This document shows positions 23,554-31,825 of a DNA stretch of 64,000 nt, piece after piece (position 1 is the stretch's first letter; the number at the start of each line of letters is the position of its first letter). The DNA is taken from NCBI GenBank assembly GCA_019750915.1, contig JAIENY010000005.1:78952-142951 (forward strand). The letters run 5' to 3'. Origin of the DNA: Xanthobacteraceae bacterium. GTDB lineage: Bacteria > Pseudomonadota > Alphaproteobacteria > Rhizobiales > Xanthobacteraceae. The translations under genes and the position numbers were made by a program. The notes below the pieces were generated by a model that saw only the letters and a list, made by a program, of their open reading frames with translations, made no database searches and had not been told where the DNA came from.

Positions 23554-24873
23554 TCAATAGGCCAACGGCTTGGGACGGCCCACGCCACAGTAAAGAAATC
23601 CGTTGTCTGCAACCTCGTCCGGTGAATAGATGTTTCTGAGATCCACGATGATCGGTGTTGCCATGGTCGCCGACAATGTCCTCAGGTCGAGAGCCCGGAA
23701 CTGCTCCCATTCGGTGACAATCACCAGCGCATGCGATGCCCGTGCACACTCATAGGCGCTGTCGCAAAACGTCACGTTATTGAAGATCTTTCTGGCTTGA
23801 TCCATTCCGACCGGATCAAAAACGCGGATTTCAGCTCCCATGTCCTGCAGCGCAGTGATCAGCGGAATTGAGGGCGCATCGCGCATATCGTCGGTGTTCG
23901 GCTTAAACGTCACTCCGAGAATCGCAACAGATTTACCGCGCAAATTGCCGCCGAATGCGTTGGCGACCTTCCTAGCCATTGCACGCTTGCGCTGATCGTT
24001 GACGGCAACGACCGTCTCGATAATGCGAACGGGCGATTCATTGTCCTGAGCCGTTTTGATCAGCGCCATCGTATCTTTCGGAAAGCAAGAGCCGCCGAAG
24101 CCGGGACCGGCGTGAAGAAATTTCATGCCGATGCGGTTGTCGAGGCCAATTCCACGGGCGACGTCCTGCACGTTTGCGCCCACCTTCTCGGCCAGATCCG
24201 CGATCTCGTTGATGAAGGTGACTTTGGTGGCAAGAAACGAGTTTGCGGCATATTTGGTCAGCTCAGCCGTTCGCCGGTCAGTGTACAGAATCGGAGATGT
24301 ATTGAGATGCAATGGGCGATACACCTCGCCCATCACTTTGCGCGCCCGCTCATCGCTGGTACCAATGACAATGCGGTCCGGATGCTTGAAATCTTGAATC
24401 GCCGCGCCCTCACGCAGGAATTCGGGATTCGAGACCACCGCGAATTCGGCATCCGGCCGTATCTCGCGAATAATGCGTTCAACATCATCGCCGGTCCCCA
24501 CGGGCACAGTGGACTTCGTGACGATCACGGTAAATTTCGAAAGCGATGCTACAATGTCTTTCGCAGCCGCATAGACGTAGCTGAGATCGGCATGACCGTC
24601 GCCACGACGCGACGGCGTGCCCACCGCGATAAAGATGACGTCCGCTTCTCCAGCCGCCTGCTTGATATCCGTCACGAAGCTCAGGCGTCCCTGCGCCCGA
24701 TTGCGAGCGACAAGCTCATCCAGGCCGGGTTCAAAAATCGGAATCTCCCCCCGGTTCAAGGCCTCGACCTTGGCCTCATCATTATCGACGCACGTGACAT
24801 GATGACCAAAATCGGAAAAACACGCCCCTGAAACCAGCCCCACATAGCCGGCTCCGATCATAGCGATACGCAT
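23554..24873 (-). CDS. ugd: UDP-glucose 6-dehydrogenase
   Basis: A 439-residue UDP-glucose/GDP-mannose dehydrogenase-family enzyme that oxidises UDP-glucose to UDP-glucuronate with two NAD. The NAD site is MIGAGYVGLVSGACFSDFG at the N-terminus. EIPIFEPGLDELV and the catalytic Cys in GPGFGGSCFPKDT identify it as Ugd. The C-terminal third carries the UDP-binding domain (VTFKPNTDDMRDAPS). It is co-directional with the epimerase gene eight bases downstream and supplies uronic acid precursor to the exopolysaccharide locus. Confidence 0.95.
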   Translation of the reverse strand: MRIAMIGAGYVGLVSGACFSDFGHHVTCVDNDEAKVEALNRGEIPIFEPGLDELVARNRAQGRLSFVTDIKQAAGEADVIFIAVGTPSRRGDGHADLSYVYAAAKDIVASLSKFTVIVTKSTVPVGTGDDVERIIREIRPDAEFAVVSNPEFLREGAAIQDFKHPDRIVIGTSDERARKVMGEVYRPLHLNTSPILYTDRRTAELTKYAANSFLATKVTFINEIADLAEKVGANVQDVARGIGLDNRIGMKFLHAGPGFGGSCFPKDTMALIKTAQDNESPVRIIETVVAVNDQRKRAMARKVANAFGGNLRGKSVAILGVTFKPNTDDMRDAPSIPLITALQDMGAEIRVFDPVGMDQARKIFNNVTFCDSAYECARASHALVIVTEWEQFRALDLRTLSATMATPIIVDLRNIYSPDEVADNGFLYCGVGRPKPLAY

Positions 24874-24919
24874 GAAGAATTGCCCCTATAAGACGGTGCA
24901 TGAACGCACCCGGAAGATT

Positions 24920-25726
24920 TTACGGCCTTGCGTTCTTGAGAGCGATTTCCCCGTTGATGTGTGGCGGAAAGAAGAAGAAGTTGTTGACGTACGTGCGCCC
25001 CTCTCTGCGCCCGCCATCCGACATTAACGCGCTTGGGTCCTGCATTCGCGCAGTATCGAAGTCTTCAACTGGCCTGGCTCTATCGCCTTCCAGGAAATAG
25101 CCGCAATAGTTCCACTCGCGAAAGAATTCGAATACCGAGCGCGTCGCCGCCTCGCGATGACGATCCTCCGCTTCAACCAGAAAGATCGGTTGCGATCGCT
25201 TGATAAGTTCAATCGCGCCGCGGAGAGCGGCGAGCTCGTGGCCTTCGACGTCGACCTTCACGAAGGTAACGCCGCGATCAATCAAGGAATCAAGGCGCGT
25301 GGTCCTGACCTGGGCCGCACGCAATGAGGCCGCCTGTTTTCCGGAGGCTTGATGAAGTTCGAGCGAGGCAAGGCCGAAGACTGGTCCATTTTCTCCGTCC
25401 GGCACGAAAAGCTCAGCGCTCCCGTTCCGATCTGAGCATGCCACCTCGTGAATTTGAACGTTCGAGGCAGAGGTCCGCCTGAGTAATGTCGCCATCTGCT
25501 GCGAGGGCTCAAACGCGTGAACCTGCTGTGATAGCCTGGCAAGTTCTCGGGTATACAGGCCACAGTTGGCGCCGACATCAATCGTCACCGAGCCGCGAGG
25601 TAAGAGCTTGTTCAAGTAGAGCAGTTCCCGTTCCGCCGATTTGGGACGACGCGACAAATGCCACCGAAGCCAGAGCTCCGGAAATACGTCTTTGACGACT
25701 TGCTTCGTTGCTTGTGTAAGTTGCAT
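24920..25726 (-). CDS. FkbM-family methyltransferase
   Basis: A 268-residue SAM-dependent methyltransferase of the FkbM type. VTIDVGANCGLYTRELARL near residue 48 is the SAM-binding motif, VHAFEPSQQMATLLRR the next strand-loop, and TRLDSLIDRGVTFVKVDVEG with HELAALRGA the conserved FkbM C-terminal block. Such enzymes O-methylate sugars of polysaccharides and natural products. It sits between ugd and the mannose-1-phosphate guanylyltransferase gene in the same direction, so a methylated sugar in the exopolysaccharide is a fair inference. Confidence 0.88.
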   Translation of the reverse strand: MQLTQATKQVVKDVFPELWLRWHLSRRPKSAERELLYLNKLLPRGSVTIDVGANCGLYTRELARLSQQVHAFEPSQQMATLLRRTSASNVQIHEVACSDRNGSAELFVPDGENGPVFGLASLELHQASGKQAASLRAAQVRTTRLDSLIDRGVTFVKVDVEGHELAALRGAIELIKRSQPIFLVEAEDRHREAATRSVFEFFREWNYCGYFLEGDRARPVEDFDTARMQDPSALMSDGGRREGRTYVNNFFFFPPHINGEIALKNARP

Positions 25727-25771
25727 GATCCATCCGCCTCTTGAGTCAGTACTGGCTGTGGGGACGAGACA

Positions 25772-27205
25772 TCAAACTCGCGCATAAATATCCTGCATGC
25801 GCACGATGTCATCCTCACCCAGATAAGCACCCGATTGAACCTCGATCAGATTCAGCGGCACCTTTCCGGGATTTTCCAAGCGGTGCATGCAACCCAATGG
25901 AACGAAGATCGACTCGTTTTCACGAAGCAAAATCTCCTCATCGGCGCGCGTCACAATCGCCGTCCCGTTGACAACCACCCAGTGCTCCGCACGATGATAA
26001 TGCTTTTGCAGAGAGAGCTTGGCACCCGGATTCACCGTGATGCGCTTGACCTGAAACCGCTCGCCGGCGTGAATCGACTGGTAATAGCCCCACGGCCGGT
26101 GGACGTTTTGGGTCTGGGTCGCGGAACGATGACCGTTGGCCTTCAGACGTTGAACCAGCTTTCCGACTTCCTGGTCGCGCCCGCGTGTGGTCACCAGTAC
26201 GACGTCAGGAGTTGCAGTGATAACGAGGTCCTCGACGCCCAGCGCCGCAACCAGCGGACCTTCGCCTCGCAGATAACATCCCTTCGAATCCTCGGAAACA
26301 ACATCCCCGATTTCGACGTTTTCCGATGAGTCTTTCGATGCAACACTCCAGAGCGCCGACCAGCTACCGATGTCATTCCACTCAAAATCGGCTTTAACCA
26401 CCACGCTCCGCTGCGTGCGCTCCATCACCGCATAATCGATCGAGATCGATGGTGCGCTGGCGAATGCCGCATCGTCGAGCCGGAGGAAGTCGAGATCCTT
26501 CGTCGCGCCCGAAATCGCCGCGCGGCAGACTTGGAGTATCTCTGGCGCGTAACACTCCATCTCTGCGATGAGCTCGCGGGCCGGCAAAAGAAAAATGCCG
26601 CTGTTCCAGAGATAGCTTCCGCTCGCAAGATAGCTTTCCGCGGTGGCGAGGTCCGGCTTCTCTACAAAACCCGACACCCGATGAAGTCCGGCCCCGGATG
26701 AAACGTCCTCGTCCGCGCAAATATAGCCGTATCCCGTTGCGGGCGTGGTCGGGGAAATACCAAACAAGACCAGTTTCCCCTCAAGCGCCGCTTTCAGTCC
26801 CCGCTCGATCGTCTCCTGGAAGGCTGCCTGATCGCCGACCCAGTGGTCGACCGGTGTAGCCAGAATAATCGCATCCGGATTTTGCTCGAGTGCAAGCAAC
26901 GCTGCGACCGCAACCGCCGGCGCGGTATTCCGACCCACAGGTTCCAGAATGATCATTGCATCGTCGATACCCGCTTCCCTGAGCTGCTCCCCAATCGCGA
27001 ACCGATGCTCGGCGTTGGCGATCACTATCGGTTTCGCGAATTTTTCGGAATTTCCGGTGCGAAGCGCGGTTTGCTGCAGAAGTGTTTTTTCACCCAAAAG
27101 AGATAGCAATTGCTTGGGATAAGCCTCGCGAGACAATGGCCAAAGACGGGAACCGGCTCCCCCGGACAGAAGAACAGGCACAATTCGATTGTTTGCAGAC
27201 ACCAT
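25772..27205 (-). CDS. manC: Mannose-1-phosphate guanylyltransferase / mannose-6-phosphate isomerase (bifunctional)
   Basis: A 477-residue type II enzyme that makes GDP-mannose. The N-terminal nucleotidyltransferase has LLSGGAGSRLWPLSREAYPK, the pyrophosphorylase signature, and the sugar-binding segment IFLLPARELIAEM. The C-terminal cupin has the isomerase metal site LQKHYHRAEHWVVVNGTA. Both halves look intact. The start at 27205 is preceded by AAGGGGG at correct spacing, better than the track start at 27229. GDP-mannose made here would feed the GT4 mannosyltransferases encoded on the plus arm. Confidence 0.93.
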   Translation of the reverse strand: MVSANNRIVPVLLSGGAGSRLWPLSREAYPKQLLSLLGEKTLLQQTALRTGNSEKFAKPIVIANAEHRFAIGEQLREAGIDDAMIILEPVGRNTAPAVAVAALLALEQNPDAIILATPVDHWVGDQAAFQETIERGLKAALEGKLVLFGISPTTPATGYGYICADEDVSSGAGLHRVSGFVEKPDLATAESYLASGSYLWNSGIFLLPARELIAEMECYAPEILQVCRAAISGATKDLDFLRLDDAAFASAPSISIDYAVMERTQRSVVVKADFEWNDIGSWSALWSVASKDSSENVEIGDVVSEDSKGCYLRGEGPLVAALGVEDLVITATPDVVLVTTRGRDQEVGKLVQRLKANGHRSATQTQNVHRPWGYYQSIHAGERFQVKRITVNPGAKLSLQKHYHRAEHWVVVNGTAIVTRADEEILLRENESIFVPLGCMHRLENPGKVPLNLIEVQSGAYLGEDDIVRMQDIYARV

Positions 27206-27249
27206 CGTCGCCCCCTTGTTGGATAACAAAACTGCCGAAATAGTCGGAG

Positions 27250-28005
27250 TCAGTAGCCGCTACCGGACAGGAATTCCCTGCGGACCGTACGGAGAATGAT
27301 GACGACATCCAGTCGAAGCGACCATTTCTCGATGTAGTCGAGGTCGTAATCGATACGGGAGATCGCATTGTCGGCTTCTGCCGTGCTTCCCCGACATCCG
27401 CTCACCTGCGCAAGGCCGGTGATCCCGGGACGCGCGATATGTCGATGAAAGTAATAAGGCACCAGATCCTCATACAGCCGATCCGCCGCAAGCATGCCCG
27501 GAACATGCGGACGGGGACCGACGAGGGACATGTCGCCCCTGATTACGTTGATCAACTGAGGAATCTCATCGAGACTCGTTTTGCGCAGGATGCGTCCCAC
27601 TTTCGTAACGCGCGAATCGCCCTGCACCGTTTGCCTCACGCCCGTGACATCGCCCTTCTCCACACGCATTGACCGAAACTTATAGATTTTGAAACGCCGG
27701 TTCCGATACCCATACCGATACTGGTGAAAAAGAATTGGCCCGGGCGAACTGACCTTAATCGCCACGGCAACAGCGATCAGGAAGGGTGCGAAGAACAGCA
27801 ATGCCAACCCGGCTGCCGTGATATCAAATAAACGTTTCGACAAAGCCGCTGCCGGTTCTTTTCGGAGCGTGCGCCGCGCGTGTCTGCTGCGATATGCGCC
27901 GTGACCGACATATTCGACAGGCCGCGCTGAAATGAATCGCCTGTCTTTCCAGAGCGGCGCAACATTGCTGCTTTGATCGAAATGGGCGGTGACCGTCGAA
28001 ACCAT
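27250..28005 (-). CDS. ExoY-type undecaprenyl-phosphate sugar-1-phosphate transferase
   Basis: A 251-residue bacterial sugar transferase of the small ExoY kind: it has only the catalytic half and one main membrane segment (AGLALLFFAPFLIAVAVAI), unlike the roughly 470-residue WcaJ/GumD proteins. KRLFDITAAG, KIYKFRSM, LDEIPQLINVIRGDMSLVGP and RPGITGLAQVSG are the conserved blocks, including the catalytic Asp-Glu pair. It loads the first sugar phosphate on the lipid carrier and so starts exopolysaccharide repeat synthesis. GGAAGGA lies eight bases upstream. It is the first gene of the minus-strand precursor arm. Confidence 0.92.
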   Translation of the reverse strand: MVSTVTAHFDQSSNVAPLWKDRRFISARPVEYVGHGAYRSRHARRTLRKEPAAALSKRLFDITAAGLALLFFAPFLIAVAVAIKVSSPGPILFHQYRYGYRNRRFKIYKFRSMRVEKGDVTGVRQTVQGDSRVTKVGRILRKTSLDEIPQLINVIRGDMSLVGPRPHVPGMLAADRLYEDLVPYYFHRHIARPGITGLAQVSGCRGSTAEADNAISRIDYDLDYIEKWSLRLDVVIILRTVRREFLSGSGY

Positions 28006-28032
28006 CGTGCGTGTCCTTCCCGTTTCTCACCA

Positions 28033-28046
28033 TTCGCAGCTGCGAA
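28033..28046. promoter_or_regulatory. Perfect 14-bp palindrome upstream of the ExoY-type gene
   Basis: TTCGCAGCTGCGAA is perfectly self-complementary and lies 28 bases before the start codon of the initiating transferase. It could be a regulator binding site for the precursor arm. Confidence 0.35.
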
Positions 28047-28428
28047 GGCAGCGACAGTTAAATCGGCGAGAGCATCAACTCGTCGATAAAGTTTTCTTAA
28101 CTTTTTGAACAAATTGCGGCGAAGTTTGCAGCGCAATGCATTTTAGTTGCGGCGCAAAATTGAGCAGCGCGGGCCATTCGGAAATTACGAAGAGCTCAGA
28201 AGCTGTTACGGAAAACGGGAATTAGTTTCGTGCGTGAACGTCGGCACTGCCATGCAAATATGGGAGCACTGGCTCACGATTTGATTCCTGTTTGAGCACT
28301 CCGCTTATTTTGGTGGCGTGATGCGCACATCAAACACCGCGCACTTCGAATGGAAATGTTCACTGAATAATAATTGAGAGCTCTTATGAGATTTAGAGCA
28401 CGATTGGCTCCAGCTTTAGGCATTTCAG
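28047..28428. other. AT-rich divergent intergenic region of the exopolysaccharide locus
   Basis: No convincing gene. The region separates the minus-strand precursor arm from the plus-strand export arm and is more AT-rich than its surroundings, so it probably holds the promoters for both. The octamer TTGCGGCG occurs twice, near 28114 and 28147. I could not identify a sigma-specific promoter. Confidence 0.4.
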
Positions 28429-28629
28429 ATGATGGCCGGCCTTCAGAACGTCAAAACGCCGCGCGAATTGCCCTCTATGTCAGCGACGCCGTCAGACAGC
28501 CATCATGACCAAGAGACTGATTCCGCGTTGACCGAAGAGCGTGACCGCAGCCTCCGCAATCGAATCATCCTTGCAAACGCCGCTGCATGGGTCGCGATCG
28601 GCCTGGTCTTCAGCTACTTCTTTCTCTGA
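28429..28629 (+). CDS. Small single-pass membrane protein, hypothetical
   Basis: A 66-residue protein with a charged, His/Asp/Glu-rich N-terminal part (SDSHHDQETDSALTEERDRS) and one C-terminal membrane helix (IILANAAAWVAIGLVFSYFF) that ends the protein. The layout is a tail-anchored small protein. An internal ATG at 28477 is an alternative start. It precedes the phosphatase and export genes. No known family recognised. Confidence 0.55.
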   Translation: MMAGLQNVKTPRELPSMSATPSDSHHDQETDSALTEERDRSLRNRIILANAAAWVAIGLVFSYFFL

Positions 28630-28695
28630 CAAATCCCCGATGTATTCTATGACTGGAACCGGCTTCGAAACCAACGCCGCGAAACATGTCATTCA

Positions 28696-29430
28696 ATGCG
28701 TCCTCGTGAATCCGCAGAACCGCGTTTTACGACTCCCGCGCTACCTCCGGGGACGCGGATTTATGCCGTGGGCGACATCCACGGCCGCTCTGATCTTCTG
28801 ACGGAACTCATTCAACGCATTGATGAAGATCGCCTTCGCAGGCCCATCGCTCATGCTTTCGAGATTTACCTCGGCGACTACATCGACCGGGGTCCTCACT
28901 CCAGCGCGGTCGTTGAAACTCTCGCCTGGCGCATTGTCAGGACCGGAGCGATATGCCTCCGCGGCAATCACGAGGCGCTGCTCGAGGCAGCACTCGACGA
29001 TGCATCCTATCTTCGTCCATGGCTGAGTGTGGGAGGGAATGACACATTAGAGTCATACGGACTTCCCGGCGACGACGACGCAATATCCGACGTCGAACTT
29101 CACCTGCGCCTGAATATCGTGTTTCCCGAAGCGCACCGCTTATTTCTCAGATGCCTACGGAATATGTTTTCCTGTGGCGATTTCTTGTTCGTCCATGCTG
29201 GAATTCGCCCAGGGATTCCGCCGCGCGAGCAATCAACACAGGACCTGCTCTGGATTCGTGATGATTTTCTCCTCTCGAAACAGAATCATGGCCCGATTGT
29301 TGTGCACGGACATACGCCCGTCATGCATCCCGAATTTCTTTTCAACCGCATCAACATTGATACCGGAGCCTGGTTTAGTGGTGTGCTGACGTGCATCGCG
29401 ATCGAGGGAACGGATGTCATCGTTCTGTGA
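28696..29430 (+). CDS. PPP-family metallophosphatase
   Basis: A 244-residue calcineurin-like phosphatase of the PPP kind. The three metal-binding signatures appear in order: GDIHG (about residue 27), GDYIDRG (about 60) and RGNHE (about 90). A later VHAG and the C-terminal VHGHTP complete the dimetal site. It is similar to bacterial PrpA/PrpE-like protein phosphatases and to ApaH-like enzymes. It lies 99 bases upstream of the OPX export gene in a locus that encodes a tyrosine autokinase but no low-molecular-weight or PHP tyrosine phosphatase, so it may reverse kinase phosphorylation. That role is inference. Confidence 0.88.
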   Translation: MRPRESAEPRFTTPALPPGTRIYAVGDIHGRSDLLTELIQRIDEDRLRRPIAHAFEIYLGDYIDRGPHSSAVVETLAWRIVRTGAICLRGNHEALLEAALDDASYLRPWLSVGGNDTLESYGLPGDDDAISDVELHLRLNIVFPEAHRLFLRCLRNMFSCGDFLFVHAGIRPGIPPREQSTQDLLWIRDDFLLSKQNHGPIVVHGHTPVMHPEFLFNRINIDTGAWFSGVLTCIAIEGTDVIVL

Positions 29431-29528
29431 CACCTCTCCCAACTTTCCCGGCAATCGGTCGCATGAATTCGCCGCATTTTCTCTCGTATATTTTTAATTC
29501 GCATGGTGATCACGATACGGGGGAGATA

Positions 29529-30116
29529 ATGATCAAGCACGAGTTTGGTTTTTGCAGAACGATTGCTCTATTTGGCTTGCTCGTTTTGTGCGCTTTATTC
29601 TCCGCCATAGGCACGCCTGCGACCGCTGAGACGACAGCCCCGACATTTTCTCCTTCCGGAGCGTACGTACTCGGCCCGAATGACAAGGTTCGCGTCAAAG
29701 TCTATGGCGAGACTGACATCACTGGCGAATATGAAGTCGACGGGAACGGCAATGTGTCCATTCCTTTGGCAGGCCGCATTCGCGCCGCTGGCTTGACGAC
29801 GAAACAACTTGAAGGAGCCATCAGATCTGCCCTTTCGAAGGGCATCGTTCGCAATCCCAACGTCAATGTCGATGTTGCATCGTATCGCCCCTACTACATT
29901 TTGGGCGAAGTGAAGAATAGCGGTGAGTATCCATACAAGGTCGGACTGACCGTGCTCGATGCTGTCGCGACCGCAGGCGGTTTCACCTATCGCGCGAACG
30001 AACACAAAGTCTATTTGCGGCGCGCGGGCGTCAGCGCGGAGGAAGTATACACGCTCGACGCTCCCGTTCTTGTGTTCCCCGGCGACAACATCAGAATTCC
30101 CGAGCGATATTTCTGA
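29529..30116 (+). CDS. Polysaccharide export protein (OPX family), short form
   Basis: A 195-residue secreted OPX protein. A signal peptide (ALFGLLVLCALFSAIGTPATA) is followed by the poly_export domain with YVLGPNDKVRVKVYGETDIT, then VSIPLAGRIRAAGLTTKQLE, and an SLBB-like domain (ILGEVKNSGEYPYKVGLTVL). It ends shortly after FPGDNIRIPERYF and lacks the C-terminal amphipathic helix by which Wza crosses the outer membrane. GGGGGAG gives the start at 29529. A separate beta-barrel gene follows, which may supply the outer-membrane pore. No lipobox Cys is evident. Confidence 0.92.
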   Translation: MIKHEFGFCRTIALFGLLVLCALFSAIGTPATAETTAPTFSPSGAYVLGPNDKVRVKVYGETDITGEYEVDGNGNVSIPLAGRIRAAGLTTKQLEGAIRSALSKGIVRNPNVNVDVASYRPYYILGEVKNSGEYPYKVGLTVLDAVATAGGFTYRANEHKVYLRRAGVSAEEVYTLDAPVLVFPGDNIRIPERYF

Positions 30117-30207
30117 CGACAAAGAATTCCCGTGTGTCAGCACGGCGGATTCTGTAACTAATCTTCCGCTCGCCACACTCTCGTCCCTTTGCAGTACTTT
30201 TCTTTCT

Positions 30208-30235
30208 GCATCGCGAAAACTTTTTTCGCGAATGC
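30208..30235. terminator. Hairpin between the OPX and beta-barrel genes
   Basis: TCGCGAAAA-CTT-TTTTCGCGA forms a perfect nine-base-pair stem, extended by GCA/TGC with one bulged base. It lies about 90 bases after the OPX stop. It may attenuate read-through or be an operator for the downstream genes. The rest of the roughly 295-base gap holds a possible 20-codon frame (30282-30344) behind a GGGGGG tract and nothing else I recognise. Confidence 0.4.
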
Positions 30236-30412
30236 ACGTTGTTCGTTTGAAGATCGAGTCTGTCGATAAGGGGGGCATCTCATGATTCAATGTGGCGACG
30301 ACCGGTTCTATCAATCATCTGCATCACAGTTAGGCTTTCGGTGACTTCGTAGGCAAACGGTCGCCGCAAGATTTGGCAATCGTCGGCTGGTGTTACCCGT
30401 AAGGGATGCGTG

Positions 30413-31825
30413 ATGAGATGTATCTATCTTGCTTGGCGTCAGCTTTCGTTCCGCGCCGGAGATTTTTCGTCAGTGATCGAAGGCCGCGCGATTTTCGTTG
30501 TGTCGGCGGCAACCGTCTTTGTTTTCATGTTCGCTTCGCCGGCAAAAGCGCAGGCGATCCCACTGAATTTCGATGATGTGTCGCCGCCATGGAATGCTTT
30601 GCAAGTGTTCGAAACGTCTCCGCTTCCGGACTTTCGCGATCCGGATCGCGGCGATGCCATTCCGCCTGAGGATATGCCAGTGAAAAAGCGACAGCAGCCC
30701 GGCTACGAGCCGGTCGGAATCCGATACGGCTCGTGGATGTTTAATCCGGCGCTGATCAGCGGCGGTCTGTTCGACAGCAACGTATTCTCATCCAACACGA
30801 CCAAACAATCGGACTTCGCGGCGATCGTGGAACCGACGTTGCGTGCCCACACCTTGTGGGAGCGCCACGGCATCGACCTCAAGCTCGATGCCCAGTCCAT
30901 GATTTACGACCAGTTCTCGAGTCTTAACCAGAACAATATCAGCCTGAAGGGAAACGGCTGGTACGACGTATCGAGGGACCTGAAGGTGCTCGGCAGCTTC
31001 CAGGTTGCTCACCTGAACGAGGGTGTCGGCACCCTAAGCTCACCCGCCAATGCAATCTCGCCAACACCTTATAATCTGTATTCCGGTGATGTTGCGGTCC
31101 GCAAGGAATTCAATCGCCTTGCGGTATCTACCGGGATAGGCGTCGCCTCATACGATTATCAGTCAACTCGCGCCCAAGATGGCACGACCATCAACCAAGA
31201 TGGCCGCGACGGCCAGATCTACCGAACTTATGGAAGGGTCGATTATGCGATCTCTCCCTTGCTCGGCTGGTTCACGGCGGTCGAAGGCAATCAACGGAAC
31301 CTTCGCGGCACACCCGGGCATACACTTAATTCCGAGGGTTATCGTGCGCTCGCGGGCATCACTCTCGGCGTCCCAAGCCTGTTGAGCGGCGAAATCGGCG
31401 GCGGGTATGTAAGTCAACACTTCGATGATCCGACGATCGGCACCATCGAAGGTCCCTCGTATCACGTCAAAGTCACTTGGAGTCCCACCCGTTTGCTCGA
31501 TGTTCATGCCAAGGCCGAACAGCTGGTGACAGAGACATCGACGACGAGTTCGAGTGGCGTACTGGCCAACGCCTATCAGGTCGGAGCCGACTATGAACTG
31601 CTTCGCAACGTCGTGATCTCAGCAACGGGCGGGTTCGAAAACGACAAGTTCTTCGGTCAAACCCGCAACGACAAAGTCATCTCGACCGATGAACGCATCA
31701 AATACCTGCTCAACCGGTTCGCGGCGATTTCGCTTTATCACCGCTATACCGACCGGGAGAGCGACATTTCGGCATTCAGTTATCAGAAGCATCAGGTGGG
31801 CATCAATGTTACAGCGCAGTTCTGA
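30413..31825 (+). CDS. Outer-membrane beta-barrel protein of the exopolysaccharide locus
   Basis: A 470-residue exported protein. The signal sequence ends in ASPAKAQA. A Pro/Asp-rich periplasmic segment follows, then from about residue 100 an array of alternating strands (GSWMFNPALISGGLFDSNVF, SGEIGGGYVSQHF, YHVKVTWSPT), closing with the terminal aromatic VTAQF typical of barrels. It belongs to the BBP2-type outer membrane proteins found in rhizobial exopolysaccharide loci. A GTG at 30410 is an alternative start. Its 3' end overlaps the tyrosine-kinase start by 20 bases. I suggest it is the outer-membrane exit used with the short OPX protein. Confidence 0.82.
   Translation: MRCIYLAWRQLSFRAGDFSSVIEGRAIFVVSAATVFVFMFASPAKAQAIPLNFDDVSPPWNALQVFETSPLPDFRDPDRGDAIPPEDMPVKKRQQPGYEPVGIRYGSWMFNPALISGGLFDSNVFSSNTTKQSDFAAIVEPTLRAHTLWERHGIDLKLDAQSMIYDQFSSLNQNNISLKGNGWYDVSRDLKVLGSFQVAHLNEGVGTLSSPANAISPTPYNLYSGDVAVRKEFNRLAVSTGIGVASYDYQSTRAQDGTTINQDGRDGQIYRTYGRVDYAISPLLGWFTAVEGNQRNLRGTPGHTLNSEGYRALAGITLGVPSLLSGEIGGGYVSQHFDDPTIGTIEGPSYHVKVTWSPTRLLDVHAKAEQLVTETSTTSSSGVLANAYQVGADYELLRNVVISATGGFENDKFFGQTRNDKVISTDERIKYLLNRFAAISLYHRYTDRESDISAFSYQKHQVGINVTAQF

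Noticed and set aside
25726-25755. TGATCC-N18-TACTGG on the plus strand
   Set aside because: Matches the RpoE -35 and spacing but the -10 is poor and no plus-strand gene follows; probably chance.
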